Of a DNA stretch of 64,000 bases, positions 14,501 to 29,500 are shown piece by piece. The translations under genes and the position numbers were made by a program. Location: contig OZ176058.1 of NCBI GenBank assembly GCA_964247055.1, positions 62,001 through 126,000 of the forward strand, written 5' to 3'. The DNA comes from Paragordius varius. Lineage: Eukaryota > Nematomorpha. How positions within the stretch are numbered: the stretch's first letter is position 1; each line of letters starts with the position of its first letter. The notes beneath the pieces are model-generated. The model did no database searches. It was not told where the DNA came from and saw only the letters and a program-made list of their open reading frames with translations.

Positions 14501-17500
14501 CTTTACAAGGAAGCCGAAAACGGGAGAAGGATTGAAGAAGCCCGCGCTAATAAAGCTATCAGTGATTTGGCCGCTGCTAAGGTCGAGTTCGAGCGCAGAC
14601 TTCAAGAGAAAGAGGACGAACTTGAACATACAAGGTTTTATATATACCTTAAGCATAAAATTCTACTAAATATTCAATTTTTGTGGAATTTAAGCACAGA
14701 CTTTAGAAGTAACACGATTATATAAAGCACATAAAAGTTTTAAGAGATATTTTAATTTTGTGCAAAAACTGCCCACAGAAATGTGCCCAAATTATAGGCT
14801 ATATTTCTAAAAATCTTTGAATGTTATACCAAAATTCCATCAGTGATTTGGCTACCGCTAAAGTCGAGTTCGAGCGCAGACTTCAAGAAAAAGAGGATGA
14901 ACTTGAACATACAAGGTTATAATTTATTAAATTAGCGGTTAAGATACTATTACTTGACTGGTATAAAATTGCGGAGTAACTGGTTTTATAAGTTAAAATT
15001 TTATTTAGAGCTAAAAATATTTGTAGTCTAAGGGCAAAAATCAAGTATTTCTTAATTGTTGACTGAAAGATTAAATATCTCAAAAATTAAAATTTAAAAG
15101 CTTGCGATTGTTAATTTAGTCACTAGTTATTTGGCTGCTGATAAGGTTGAGTTCGAGCGCAGACTTCAAGAAAAAGAGGACGAACTTGAACATACAAGGT
15201 TTAGATTTTAAATTTAATTATAAATAGTGGTTTTTAATTTTACCTGACTGGTTAAAATTGGGAACCAAACTTATTTAGTTTAGTTAAAATTTTATTTAGA
15301 CATAAAAATGCAGTTTAAAGGGCAAAAGTTCAGTATTTTTAATTCTCAATTGTTGACTGAAAGTTTAAATATCTCAAAAATTAAAATTTAAAAGCCTGCG
15401 CTAATAAGGCCATCAGTGATTTGGCTGCCGCTAAGGTCGAGTTCGAGCGCAGACTCCAGGAGAAAGAGGATGAACTTGAACATACTAGGTTCGATAAAAT
15501 TTAATTATAAATAGTGGTTTTTAATTTTACCTGACTGGTTAAAATTGGGAACCAAACTTATTTAGTTTAGTTAAAATTTTATTTAGACCTAAAAATGCAG
15601 TTTAAAGGGCAAAAGATTTTGACTGAAAGTTTCAATATCCCAAAAATCTTTTCTTGCCTTATTAAAATTTAAAAGCTTGCGATTGTTAATTATTCAAATT
15701 TAAAATAAAGTCATTAGTTATTTGGCTTAAGGTTGAATTTGAGCGCAGACTCTAGGAGAGAGAGGATGAACTTGAACATACAAGGTTTTATATACCCTAA
15801 TATTCAATGAATGTATACAAATTATCTACAAGACATGCAAAATATATGAAAAGCTTATAGTTGTTGAAATTTGGCAGTATAAAGTCAAAAGTGGAATTTT
15901 TTAAGCACAGACTTTAGGAGGGAACATGAACTAAAGCACACTAGATAGAAAGTTGAAAGGTATGTTTTAACTTTACTGAATACTGCCTACCAAAATATGT
16001 TCAAATATAAGCTCATATTGGAAATTTAAAACTCAGTGTTTTGGCTGCCGCTAGGTAGAATTTGAACGATTTTAGGAGAAAGAAAAAGGTGGATTTATTA
16101 AGATTCATCTGTATACAACCAATTTATCGATTTCAGTTACTTAAGTGTGGTTCAAACGTAAACTAGTTTTGAATGTTTTGAATAATGTAAATTGTTACGA
16201 AGAGGTACAAAATTATTTGGGTGTCTTTTAAGGATGACAGACTCAATCTATAAATATGTTGATACAAAAAACGATTGTGCGCGTTCTCAATACATTTTTC
16301 GATAGATGATATAAATTAAAATTGCTTTTTTTGTCTTATAGGAGAGCCATGCAGGCAGAGATTGATGCCTTAACATTTCAATAGGTGATATAACATAAAA
16401 ATTATCGATTTTAATATATTAAGTGTTGTTAAAACACCTGTGCTGAATAATGAAAAATTGACAGACTCTTAAACTATAAATGTTCCCAATACATGTTTCG
16501 AGATCTTTAAGAAATGCTTAAAATTAATTTTATAACCCTTACAGAAAAGCTATGCAAGCAGAGATTGATGCCTTAACAGCCCGCATAGCTGATGTTGAAG
16601 CCAAAATGCGAGCTGAAATCCAAAGAATTCGTAAGAAACTCGGGGCAGAAATCGCTGAACTTGAACTCTCACTCGATCACGCCAACAAGACAAACATTGA
16701 AAACTTGAAGACTATCAAAAAACTTCAACAACAACTTATGGTTATTAACATTATTTTGCATGTCTTTTTTAAGTTTTAAATTTACTGTAAAAACTAAAAT
16801 TATACAGACACAACGTAAAAATATAAAGATAGTTTTTTTTTCTAAAAGAAAATCATACTTTTTTAATCTTATTTTTTTAATATAACTCATTGTTGTAAAT
16901 GGCAAAGTCTGAAATAGAGAATAGAAATATATATTACAGACACAATAAATTCTTTATTTTACAATTGTAACTAAATAGCTTATATGAGAAAAATCAAGAT
17001 TTAAAATGTATGGTTGTCTTTTAGAAAAAATCATTTGTTTTTATATTTTTACGTTTTATCTGTATAATTTTAAGTTTTACTGTATAAAATATTTTTTTTT
17101 CATAATTTTAGGTCAAATAATGTTTAAAGTTTACATATAATTCGGTATATATCTTGTAACTTTTGTAAAGTGCATTTTAGAATAAATTTGGTCATATAAA
17201 AAAATTTAGATAAATTAAACAATAAGTAAAAAATTTTGCACAGCATCAAACCATATTTTTGAGATACAGTAAAAATTGAAATTATACGGACAAAATGTAA
17301 AAATATAAAGACAAATTTTTTTTCTGAAAGAAAACCATACTTTTTAAATTTTTTATTTCAATATAACTCATTGTTTCAAATGGCAAAGTCTGAAATAGAG
17401 AATAGAAATATAAATTTGAAACACAATAAATTCTTTATTTTACAATTGTAACTAAATAGCTCATATGAAAAAAAATAAGGTTTTAAAAAGTATGATTGTC

Positions 17501-20500
17501 TTTTAGATAAAATATTTGTCTTTATTTTACGTTTTGTCTGTATAATTTTAATTTTTACTTTATTTCTTCGTTTCAATGAGTAAAATAGAGTGTGATTAAA
17601 AATACATTGCTAGTTAGTTATCTTCTACCAAAGATAGGATTTACTAAACGCAATATGTGGTTCAAATTTGTACTAAGAAAAAATATATTTTATATTGCTT
17701 TGTATTTAATGCTCTTTGCTAATTAAACAAATTGTTTCTACTGTACAACATTATGTAGCTATTTAAACAGCTTTAAACTCAGATTTTTTAATTTTAATAG
17801 AAAATATTATATTTATAAGAAATTCGGAAATAAAAACAAACATTAGTTTATTACCCGCAGTTTGGGTTTGTGATGGCTTATCGTTTTTTCCCAGATATTT
17901 TCTTTAAACCTTTTAATATTTTATTATCCAGGAATTTGCAAAAGCATTTATGGTAAAATTAATTTATTGAAATATTAGTAATATTTATTTTGCAAATATG
18001 TCAAAATAAAAAGAGTGGAAAACATTAAAAGCTATATACAGTAAAAAGTGAAATTATGCGGACATAATGTATTTTCTAAAAGAAAGCCATACATTTTAAC
18101 TCCATTTTTTAAAATATAACTCAAAAAAGTGAAGTTTAAAATTATGGTTTTCTTTTAATAAAAAAATATTTGTCTTTATATTTAAACGTTTTGTCCGTAT
18201 AATTTCAGTTTTTACTGTATATATATTTTTTAAATTTTTTATTTCCTTTAAGGATCATTTTTTAATTTTTTATCATATAAAACAAAAAATGTTGATATAA
18301 ATATATCATAACAACTATTTATAGTATAAGTGATTTAAAATATGATTAATTATAAAAAAATAAATTTTTTTAAATTTTGCATAATTTTTAAATTTTTTTA
18401 TTTCCTTTAAGGATGTAAAATCTCAATTTGATGACGCGCAAAGGCAGTTGGCTAGCGCTTTAGATCAACTTTCAGTTTTCCAACGCAAGGCGGCAGCTCT
18501 CCAAGGCGAACTCGATGAAGTTCGTGCTCAATTGGATCAAGTAATTACTCGATATATTTACAGTTCGATTTCACCCTTAAACAATTCAAATTCATCCTCG
18601 AACAATTCAAATTCACCCTTGAATTCGAATTCACCCTCAAATAAAATATATGTTTTTTAAGATTAAAAACTACCTATAATATATTTTTCAAAAATAAAAG
18701 TTTTTTTTTAAATTAAAATAATACTAAAAAAATAATAAACTATACCATAAACATATATTTCATATTAATAATGAATTATACTAGTTCGAAAACACATAAA
18801 TTATTTTTAGGGTGAATTTGAATTGTTGTTCAAGGGTCAATTTGAATTGTTCGAGGGTGAATTTGAATTGTTCAAGGGTGAACTTGAACTGTAAATGGTA
18901 TATTTATCACTCTTTATCATACATATCAATTTATTTGTCAATTTACGTAATTCTTTGTTTTATAATTATTTTACCATTTTGAAAACACACAGATACAGCT
19001 GTATCAAATTTTTTTAAAAGCTTACTTTTTAAAATTATTTTATAATATGATTTTAATATTGGAATAGTTTCCTCGCAATTAAAAAATTTTAAAGGATATA
19101 AAAAAATAGTAAAATTTTTGAAAGATAGATTAAAAATTTAGTAAAATATGAATTTGATTCTAAAAAAAATAATAGATTTTGTTTTATTTTAACTTTGTCG
19201 TTTTAATCAATTGCATAAAATGATATAAATTTTATTTTTTCCTACAATGAACGCAACTTATGTAAAATCTGTATCGAACGTTAATTTTTTATAAATCCTA
19301 TTAAAATTTATATTTTATTTTTAAGCAATTTTATATTTTTACTCTATATTTTCTAAAAACTATTATTAAATTTTTGACTAATTTGATTTTAAGGCTCACC
19401 GAGCTAAGAAACAAGCGGAAACCGAAGCTGAGGAAGCCACTGCCCGTGCTAATGAGTTAGCAAGCGTGAATGCCTCACTCATTAATTTGAAGGCCAAACT
19501 CGAAACTGATTTAGCTGGAGCACATGCTGAGTTAGATGATGTCCATCGGGTAAATATTTCAAGATATACTATTTGCATTTTAAGAATCCTTGAACACTTC
19601 AAGTTGGTCCTTGAACAGTTCAAGTTTTCAAGGACCATTTTGAAGTGTTCATGGACACTCTTGAAGTGCAAATGGTATATTTTAGTTGTTTCGATTTCAC
19701 AAAATTATTTGATTAAAATATTTATTTGCCTTCTCAAACTTATAATTTTACCAATAAGTTAGATATTACACATTTTCGTTTCATAAATAAATGGTCTAAC
19801 CCAGAATTGTTTATGTATTTATCTTTAAAAATGACTTCGTTGAAGAATTGAATATTTTACGGGTTAATATATTTATATTTGCAAGTTAAAAACACATTTA
19901 AGTAAAAATATGATACCCTTTTTCGTTATATTATATTAATAAATGGTCTAACCCAGAATTGTTTATATGAGTATAAACTATGTTTTTTTATTTTCTTTAA
20001 TATAAAAAACAACAATTTCATTATTTTTTTAAAAATCCTAACTCAAATTTAGTCTGGGTTATTTAGATACCCCAATTCGAATCGAAGTGTTTAAAAAAAA
20101 ATTTAAAATTTTATTCAAATTTTACCATTTTTTATCCTAATGTGTAAAACAAAAATATTATTATCGCGTTTAGGAATTGAAGATTTACCAAGAACGGGCC
20201 GCTAAGAAAACTTCCTCTTTTAGATAATATATGAAGTTAAATTAAATAAGGAAATAATGATCAGCTATTAAATCCTATAGTTTTAAAAATTTTTTTAAAA
20301 CAACAAAATTATTTTTGCGCGTTTAGGAATTGAAGATTTACCAAGAACGGGCCGCGAAAGCCACAGCAGATGCTCAGAGACTCGAAGATGAGCTCAGACA
20401 TGAACAAGAACAGCTCATGAAGATTGATACGTTAAGAAAGGCCGCAGAACAACAAGTAAATACTCTTATTCACAAAAGTTTCAACTAGATTTATAAGTTT

Positions 20501-23500
20501 TTGAGTATAGTAAGTATTTAAATGGTTGATAATCTATAACTGGTTCTCTGTTTGTGAATTATTCGGTCTGTAGAAGGAAAATTGATTTAATCTTTTATTT
20601 TTGAATATATCGGTGAGGTTTTGGAAAAAATACTTAAGGCATATTCAGGCCGCCGAACAACAAGTAAATACTCTTATTCACAAAGTTTTCAACTAGATTT
20701 ATAAGTTTGATTATAGTAAGTACCTAAATGTTTAGGCATTCAACTGGCTCACATTTATTGCTAATTATTAGCTCTGTAGAAGGAAAATTGATCTAACCTT
20801 TTATTTTTGATTATATCGGAAATATTTGAAAAATATGAACTTATAGGGCATATCTTAACATTTTCCAAATATATTCCATATTTTTTTACCTGATCATAAA
20901 ATATATATAAATAATTTTATTAAGCCCAATTTGTCGCTTAGTCGAATATAGTGTAAAAACTGAAATTGTACGGACAAAACGTAAAAATATAAACAATATT
21001 TTTTTTTAGAGAACAATTATACTTCTTCAAAACTTAATTTTTGATATAATAATGATTTAAAATTTTAAACTAGCTTGTTGATTGTGCTACCAATTAACAT
21101 TTCTATTTTAGATTTTGCAATTTAAAACAATCAGTTTTATTAAAAAAGTTGTTTAAAAAAAATATTTGTCTTTATATTTTTACATTTTGTCCGTATAATT
21201 TCATTTTTACTGTAAATACTTAAGTGTTTAGGCATTAAACTGGCTCACATTTATTGCTAATTATTAGCTCTGTAGAAGGAAAATTTATCTAACCTTTTTT
21301 TTTATTATATCGGTAAATTTTTGGAAAAAAATATGAACTTATAGGGCTTATCTCAAGTAAATAGAGTTTTTATAACAATTAAATAATTACTTTTTAACTT
21401 TACATTAATTTTCCAATGTTTTTATGGAGGAATACATTTTCGTGTGTAATTATTAATATAAAAACTCAGTAAAAGTTAAAACTATATTTTAGTCAAGTTT
21501 TAGATTTGAGAATAATAAATATTTGAATGATTGCTCATTCAACTGGCTCTCATTAATTTTCTTTTATTAGCTATAAGTCTCAGGGTTTTTGTATAGAAAA
21601 TTTACTGTTTTTTTGGAAAATATTTATGCCTTAACCCACCCACACCTTCCTTAAATCTTAAAAATGGTTCGGATCCATAATTGCTTTTTTAGAATGATAT
21701 AATGTAATATCAGCAAATTAATAATAAATTTATTAATGAATTTAAACGGATTTCTTCATAAATAGATACACATCTTTATTTTTATAAAATGTAAAATTTT
21801 ATTTTGTATCTTTATTTTATTTTTATGTTAATCCGAAGAAGTTAGAGGAATCTAACGAAAATTAATGAATAAATTTATTATTAATTTGCTGATATTACAT
21901 TATATCATTCTAAAACATACTGATTCAGCCTAATCAATAATTACTTTTTCAACTTTGATTAATTTTATTTAATTTAAATATTACTTTAAAATTGTCGCTT
22001 AGTGGAATATTATTACCATAGTTTAAATAAAAGTTTTTTAAAATGACCTTTATTTTTATTCTTTACAGGTGAAAGAATTGCAAATCCGTATTCAAGAAGT
22101 CGAAGCACAAGCTCTCTTAACCGCTAAGCGTATGGTTTCCAAATTGGAAGCACGAGTATATATTTTTAGTATTTTCGTTAACTTGAAATTGTACATACAA
22201 GACGTATAAATTATAAAGACAAAAACGTATAAATATAAAGACATATCAATTTTCGTTAACATATTTATTTACAGTAAAAATTGAAATTATACGGATAAAA
22301 TGTATATTTTTACAATTTTCGTTAACATATTAATTTACAGTAAAAATTGAAATTATACTATGGACAAAATGTAAAAATATAAAGACAAATATTTAAAACG
22401 CAACCATATTTATTTACAGTAAAAATTGAAATTATACGGACAAAATCTATAAATATAAAGTCATATTTTTATCATTCTCGTTAAACTTTATTAATTTAGG
22501 GTAAAAAATAAATTATAAAGACAAAAAATTAAATATAAAGACATATTTTTACCATTTTCGTTAATCTTTATTTACAGTAAAAATTGAAATTATACGGATA
22601 AAACGTACAAATATAAAGACACATTTTTACCATTTTAGTTAATCTTTATTACTTTAGAGTGAAAATTGAAATTATACTATGGACAAAACGTATAAATATA
22701 AAGACATATTTTTCAATTTTCGATAAACTTTATTACTTTGAAAATTGAAATTATACGGACAAAACATAAAAATATAAAGACAAATATTTTTACCATTTTC
22801 GTTAACATTATTTACAGTAAAAATTGAAATAATAGACAAACCATTAAAATAAAGACATTTTTTTACAATTTTCATTAACATATTTATTTCCAGTAAAAAT
22901 TGAAATTATACTATGGACAAAATGTATAAATATAAAGACAAATATTTTTACCATTTTTAAACTTTATTACCGTAATTGAAATTATACGGACAAAACGTAT
23001 ATTTTGACAATTTTCGTTAACATATTAATTTACAGTAAAAATTGAAATTATTCTATAGACAATAAATATAAAGACATATTTTTACAATTTTCATTGATTT
23101 ATTTACAGTAAAAATTGAAATTATACTATGGACAAAACGTATAAACATAAAGACATATTTTTACAATTTTCGTTAATCTTTATTTATTTACAGTAAAAAT
23201 TTAAATTTTACGGACAAATAGTTGTTTTAAAAGACATATTTTTTTCTAAAACACAACCATATTTTTTTCAAACCTAAATTAATCCTATAAAAATCATTAA
23301 ATAATAAGCCTAACATATTTATTTACAGTAAAAATTGAAATTATACTATGGACAAAACGTATAAATATAAAAACAAATATTTTTATAATTTTCGTTAACA
23401 TATTTATTTACAGTAAAAATTGAAATTATACTATGGACAAAACGTATAAATAAAAAGATATATTTTTACAATTTTCGTTAACATATTTATTTACAGTAAA

Positions 23501-26500
23501 AATTGAAATTATAGACAAACCATAAAAATATAAAGACAAAATGTATAAAACACAACCATATTTTTTTAAACCTAATTAATATATATAAAAATCATTTAAT
23601 AACAAGCCTAAAATATATAATTGATTGTGTTACCAATATATGTCTCTATTTTATACTTTGGAAGTAAAGAACAATAATTTAAACCTAAATTAATCAAAAT
23701 TCAAAAAGTACCTTTTGTACGTATAATTTCAATTTTCACTGTACTTATTTGTGCAATGAAACTTCCCCGTTAGAAGGGAAATTCATGGCACATTCTCCGC
23801 ATCATAAAATTTCTCAAAAAATAAGGAAATTAACCTTATTTAACTAATATTTAAAAAATTTCAATGATTTTTCAATATTTAACATATATTTGAAAACTAT
23901 ATATATAATTTATTTAATTGCTTTAAATATTTGTGGCTTTTTGTTAGGGTTACCAAAAAACATATACCATTAACTTTTATTCAAAATCGGAAATTAGTAT
24001 GATAATAAGCCTATGTAATTTAGTTTCATAGTCGCTGTTAAATATTCTATGGGATGGGTCAGTTTACCATTAATGTATAATATATTTTTTAATTTTTACT
24101 TTGCTTTTAAAAGGTCCGTGATTTGGAAACTCTGTTTGAAAGTGAAAAGAAAGCCCATCAAGAAACACACAAGAATTTGCGTAAAAAGGACCGGAGAGTT
24201 AAGGAACTTACTATTATGGTTGAGGAAGAACATCAGAAATCAACCAACTTCATCGATACCATCAACCTCCTTAATGAAAGGCTCAAAAAATATAAAGAAC
24301 AAGTTGGAGATATAGTGAGTATTTACTTAATTAATCGAGGGATATTTAGTTTTTATCTAAAGTTTGATTTTTATTAATAGTTTATGCAGATATAATTGAC
24401 TTAAGTCCTTTTATAATATAAAATACTCTAGTTATTTGAAAATATAAAGAACAGTCGATATTGTAAGTATTAACTTGCTTACATATTACTCAAGGGATAT
24501 TTAGTTTTTGAATTTTAAAATTTGATTTTTTACAATAGTTTAAGGTTTTTAGCCTAGGTTGTTTAAAAATTATACATTACTTTAGTAATTTATCTAAAAA
24601 AGCATTTGATTGCTTACATATATTACTCAAGGGATATTTAGTTTTTGAGTTTTAAAGTTTGATTTTTTACAATAGTTTGCGTTTTTAGCCTAGGTTGTTT
24701 AAAAATTATACATTACGTTAGTAATTTATCTAAAGAAGCATTTACTTGTTTAAATATTACTCAAGGGATATTTTATTTTTGATTTTAAAATTTGATTTTT
24801 TATAATAGTTTTATGCAGATATTTTTAGCCTAGGTTGTTTATAAATTATACATTAGTTTAGTAATTTGAATATCTAAAGTATAAGCATTTACTTGCTTAC
24901 ATATTACTCAAGGGATATTAAAGTTTATTAATAGTTCTATGCAGATATTTTTGGCTTAAGTCCTTCCTTTAATTTTACAAAATACTCTAGTTATTTGAAA
25001 ATATAAAGAACAAGTCGGAAATATTGTAAACATTTACTTGCTTAGGGATATTTAGTTTTTAAATTTTAAAGTTTGATTTTTTACAATAGTTTAAGGTTTT
25101 TTGCCTAGGTTGTTTAAAAATTATATAAAATACTTTTGAAAATATAAAGATAAGCATTTACTTGCTTACATATTACTCAAGGGATATTTAAAGTTTGATT
25201 TTTTACAATAGTTGACGGTTTTTAGCTTAAGTCCCTTTAATTATATATAATACTTTAGTTATTTGAATATCTAAAGAACAAGTCGTAGATATTGTAAGCA
25301 TTTACTTAATTAATCGAGGGATATTTAGTTTTTGAATCTTAAAATTTGATTTTTTACAATAGTTTAAGGTTTTTAGCCTAGGTTGTTTAAAAATTATATA
25401 TAACTTTAGTTATTTGAATATCTAAAGAACAAGTCGGAGATTTTGTAAGCATTTACTTGCTTACATATTTCTCAAGGGATATTTAATTTTTGAATTTTAA
25501 AATTAGATTTTTATTAATAATTCTATGCAGATATTTTTGGCTTAAGTCCTTTAATTATATACAATAGTCTAGTTATTTCAAAATATAAAGAACAAGTCGG
25601 ATATATTGTAAGCATTTACTTGCTTACATATTACTCAAGGGATATTAAAGTTTATTAATAGTTCTATGCAGATATAAATGACTTAAGTCCTTTAGTTATA
25701 TATAATACTCTAGTAATTTGAAGATCTTTTTTTACCCTAACTGCAAAAGCAAGTGTAAATTGACCAAGCATGTTTTTTTCATATAATTCGTGAAGGATTT
25801 GATTTAAAAAGTTCAAGTTTTTGGCCTAAGTTGTTTTATACTACTTTATTAATTTAAACTCATTTTTACCTTTTTAACTGCAAAAGCAAATGTAAACCAA
25901 GGTTTATAGCCATTTAGCATGTTTCTTTTCATATAAATCGCGAAAAAATTTGATTTTTTACAATAGTTTAAGGTGTTTAGCCTAATTTGTTTAAAAATTA
26001 TATATTACTTAAGTAATTTGAATATGTAAAGAACAAGTCGGAGATATTATAAGCATTTACTTAATCGAATCGAGGGATTTGTTTTTTATCTAAAGTTTGA
26101 TTTTTTACAATAGTTTTATGCAGATATTTTTGACTTAAGTTGTTTTATATTACTTTATTAATTTAAACTCATTTTTACCTTATTAAATGTAAAAGCAAAT
26201 GTAAATTGACCAAGGTTTATAGCCATTTAGCATGTTTCTTTTCCTATAATTCGCGAAAAATTGGATTTTTAAAAAAGTTTGAGGTTTTTAGCCTAGATTG
26301 TTTAAAAATTATACATTACTTTAGTTATTTGAATATCTAATGAACAAGTCGGATATATTGTAAGTATTTACTTGCTTACATATTACTCACTCAAGGGATA
26401 TTTAGTTTTTGAATGATAAATTTTGATTTTTATTAATAGTTTTATGCAGATATTCTTGACTTAAGTTGTTTTATACTACTTTATTAATTTGAATATCTCC

Positions 26501-29500
26501 TTTATTACCTTTGTAACTGTAAAAGCAAGTGTAATTTTACCAAGGTTTTATAGCCATTTAGCATGTTTCTTTTCATATAATTCACGAAAAATTTAATTAT
26601 TTACAATAATAGTTTAAGGTTTTTGGTCTAAATTGTTTAAAAAATATACATTACGTTAGTAATTTGAAAATATAAAGATCAAGTCGGATATATTGTAAGC
26701 ATTTACTTGCTTACATATATTACTCAAGGGATATTTAGTTTTTTAATAATTCTATGCAGATATTTTTGACTTAAGTCCTTCCTTTAATTTTATAAAATAC
26801 TCTAGTAATTCGAAGATCTTTTTTTACCGTAACTGCAAAAGCAAGTGTAAATTGACCAAGCATGTTTTTTTTCATATAATTCGTAAAGGATTTGATTTAA
26901 AAAGTTCATAGTTTTTGGCTTAAGTTGTTTTATATTACTTTATTAATTTGAATAACTCTTTTTTTACCTTTTTAACTGCAAAAGCAAGTGTAAATTGACC
27001 AAGATTTTATAGCCATTTATTAAAGCTCATGGATAATTACTGAAATTAATTTATCAAATTATTTCTTTTTTTAAATATTTTTAACCAATACATAAACTTG
27101 TTAATTTTCACTAATTTACTGAAATTAATTTATCAAATCATTTCAATATATATTTTTTGAAACAGTTGAAATACTTTTTAAAATATAAATTGTTTTTTAC
27201 CAATCTTTTCGAAACTGCTATAGCAAAAAGTGTGAATTAAAGGTTTTATGGTCATTTATTAAAGCTAATGAATAAAATAATGTTTTCAATATATCAAATC
27301 ATACCATAAATTAATAACTTTATATTACTAGTTAAAGAAATAAATTTGTAAATTTTCATTAATTTACTAAAATTAATTTATATCATCTCTTTAAATAAAA
27401 TATTTTTAACCAATACATAAACTTGTAAATTTTCACTGATTTTCTGAAATTAATTTATCAAATTATTTCTTAAATAAAATATTTTTAACCAATTACCTGT
27501 GTTTTATTTTATCGTTCACTAGGAAATTTTTACTGATTTACTGAAATTAATTTATCAAATCAATTCGTAAAATAAAATATTTTTAACCAATGTATAAACT
27601 TGTAAAATTTCACTGATATACTAAAATTAATTTATCAAATCATATTCTAATAAAATTTATTTAACCTATATATAAACTTGCTTCTTAATGAAATTAATTT
27701 AGCAAATCATTTCTTTTCTTAAAATATTTTTACAAAAAACATAAACTTGTTAATTATTAGATTTTACTAAAATTAATTACAAATCATACCATAAATGTAT
27801 AATACAATGTATTTTATCCAAAATACCTTGTAAATTTTCACTGATTTACTAAAATTAATTTATCAAATCATTTCTCAAATAAAATATTTTTAACCAATAC
27901 AAACACTTGTAAATTTTCACTGATTTACTAAAATTAATTTATCAAATCATTTCTTAAATAAAATATTTTTAACCAATACATAAACCTGCTAATTTATTAG
28001 CATTTAATAAAATTAATTTATCAATTCATTTCAAATGTATAATACTTTTTATTTTTAACCAATACATAAACTTGCTAATTATCATTAATTTACTGAAATT
28101 TATTATTAAATTATTTCTTAAATAAAATATTTTTATTAACGCAAATCACCTAATATTTTTTTTATCGTTCTTCTGCTTTAGGAAACTTTGGCAGTAATTT
28201 ATTAAAACATCTCTTAAATAAAATATTTTTAACCAAAACATAAATTTGCTATATTAGAATTTACTAGCAAACTTTTTTTTAAATGTATAATAATTATCGA
28301 AAATTACTCGTAAATTTTCCGTTTAGGAAACTTTGGCAGTTCAACACTTGGCAAAGAGTCGAAGATTCCAGAAAGAACTCGAAGATCAAGAAGCCCGGGC
28401 AGAAATGGCCGAAAATAATTTGGTGAGATTGCGCGCTAAAAACCGCGGTGGAGTTTTCGTGGGACCTGCGCCTGCCCCTATCGTTACTGCTCAGTTGGTT
28501 CCTCAGGCAGCTATCCCTTACGTTCGCGTGAGTAACAGTCAATCACCTTACCCTTAAGAAATTTTCAACTAAAACCCACTTTTCAAAACTAAAAAACTCT
28601 CGATAACTCACCCCTGACCGTTTTTTTTCCTTTATATCACCCCCTCACTTGTAATTCTTTAAGAGGTGGTCCTAAACTTTTCTTAAACGAAATTATAAAC
28701 CAAGTTTTTGCAATTAATCAATCACCTTACCCTTAAACTCTAAAAAATTTACTGAAAATCTTAAAAATCACTTTTCAAAACTAGAAAAAAATCAAATTTT
28801 CAAGCAACTATTATAAATAACAACTGTACACCCTTTTTCCAATGAGGTTAACATATACACAAATTTAGACTACCTTATTTTAAACCGTCTTTTTCCCTCT
28901 CCCTTCTTTTAAACGGCTTTCACAACTAAAAATCAAACTACTTTTTAACTAAAAAACTCTCGATAACTCTCCCCCCCTGACCGTTTCTTTTCTTTATATC
29001 ACTCCCTTACTTATAATTCTTTAAAGAGGTCCTACTTAAACGAGATTTTAAACCAAGTTTTTGCAGTTAACATAATCCACCCATCTATCCAACCATCTAT
29101 TTATCTTATATATATAAATTTGTGTATTTCTTTTTATGTTTTACCAATTTTTGGCTGCAAAGCTTATATTTTGTAATATGCGGCAATAATTAAAGTTTTT
29201 CTAATCAAAAATCCATTTTTGTATATTTAACTCTGCTTTTACTATTTTTTGTCTTACATTTTCTTATTATGATATGATATGTGCACATAAAATAACCCAA
29301 CCAACATTTGTAAAAATATTAATATTGATTGTATTTATCAATCTACCATAATTAATAATCAATTATGCATCCATTTTGAAGTGCAATATAACAAAATCTT
29401 ATTAACATTCACAGATTGTTGTATAATAAACAACCAAACTCTTGAATAATTTTTAAAGTTTGCCATAATTTAGATATATAAATCGGTGCGAATTGGCTTT

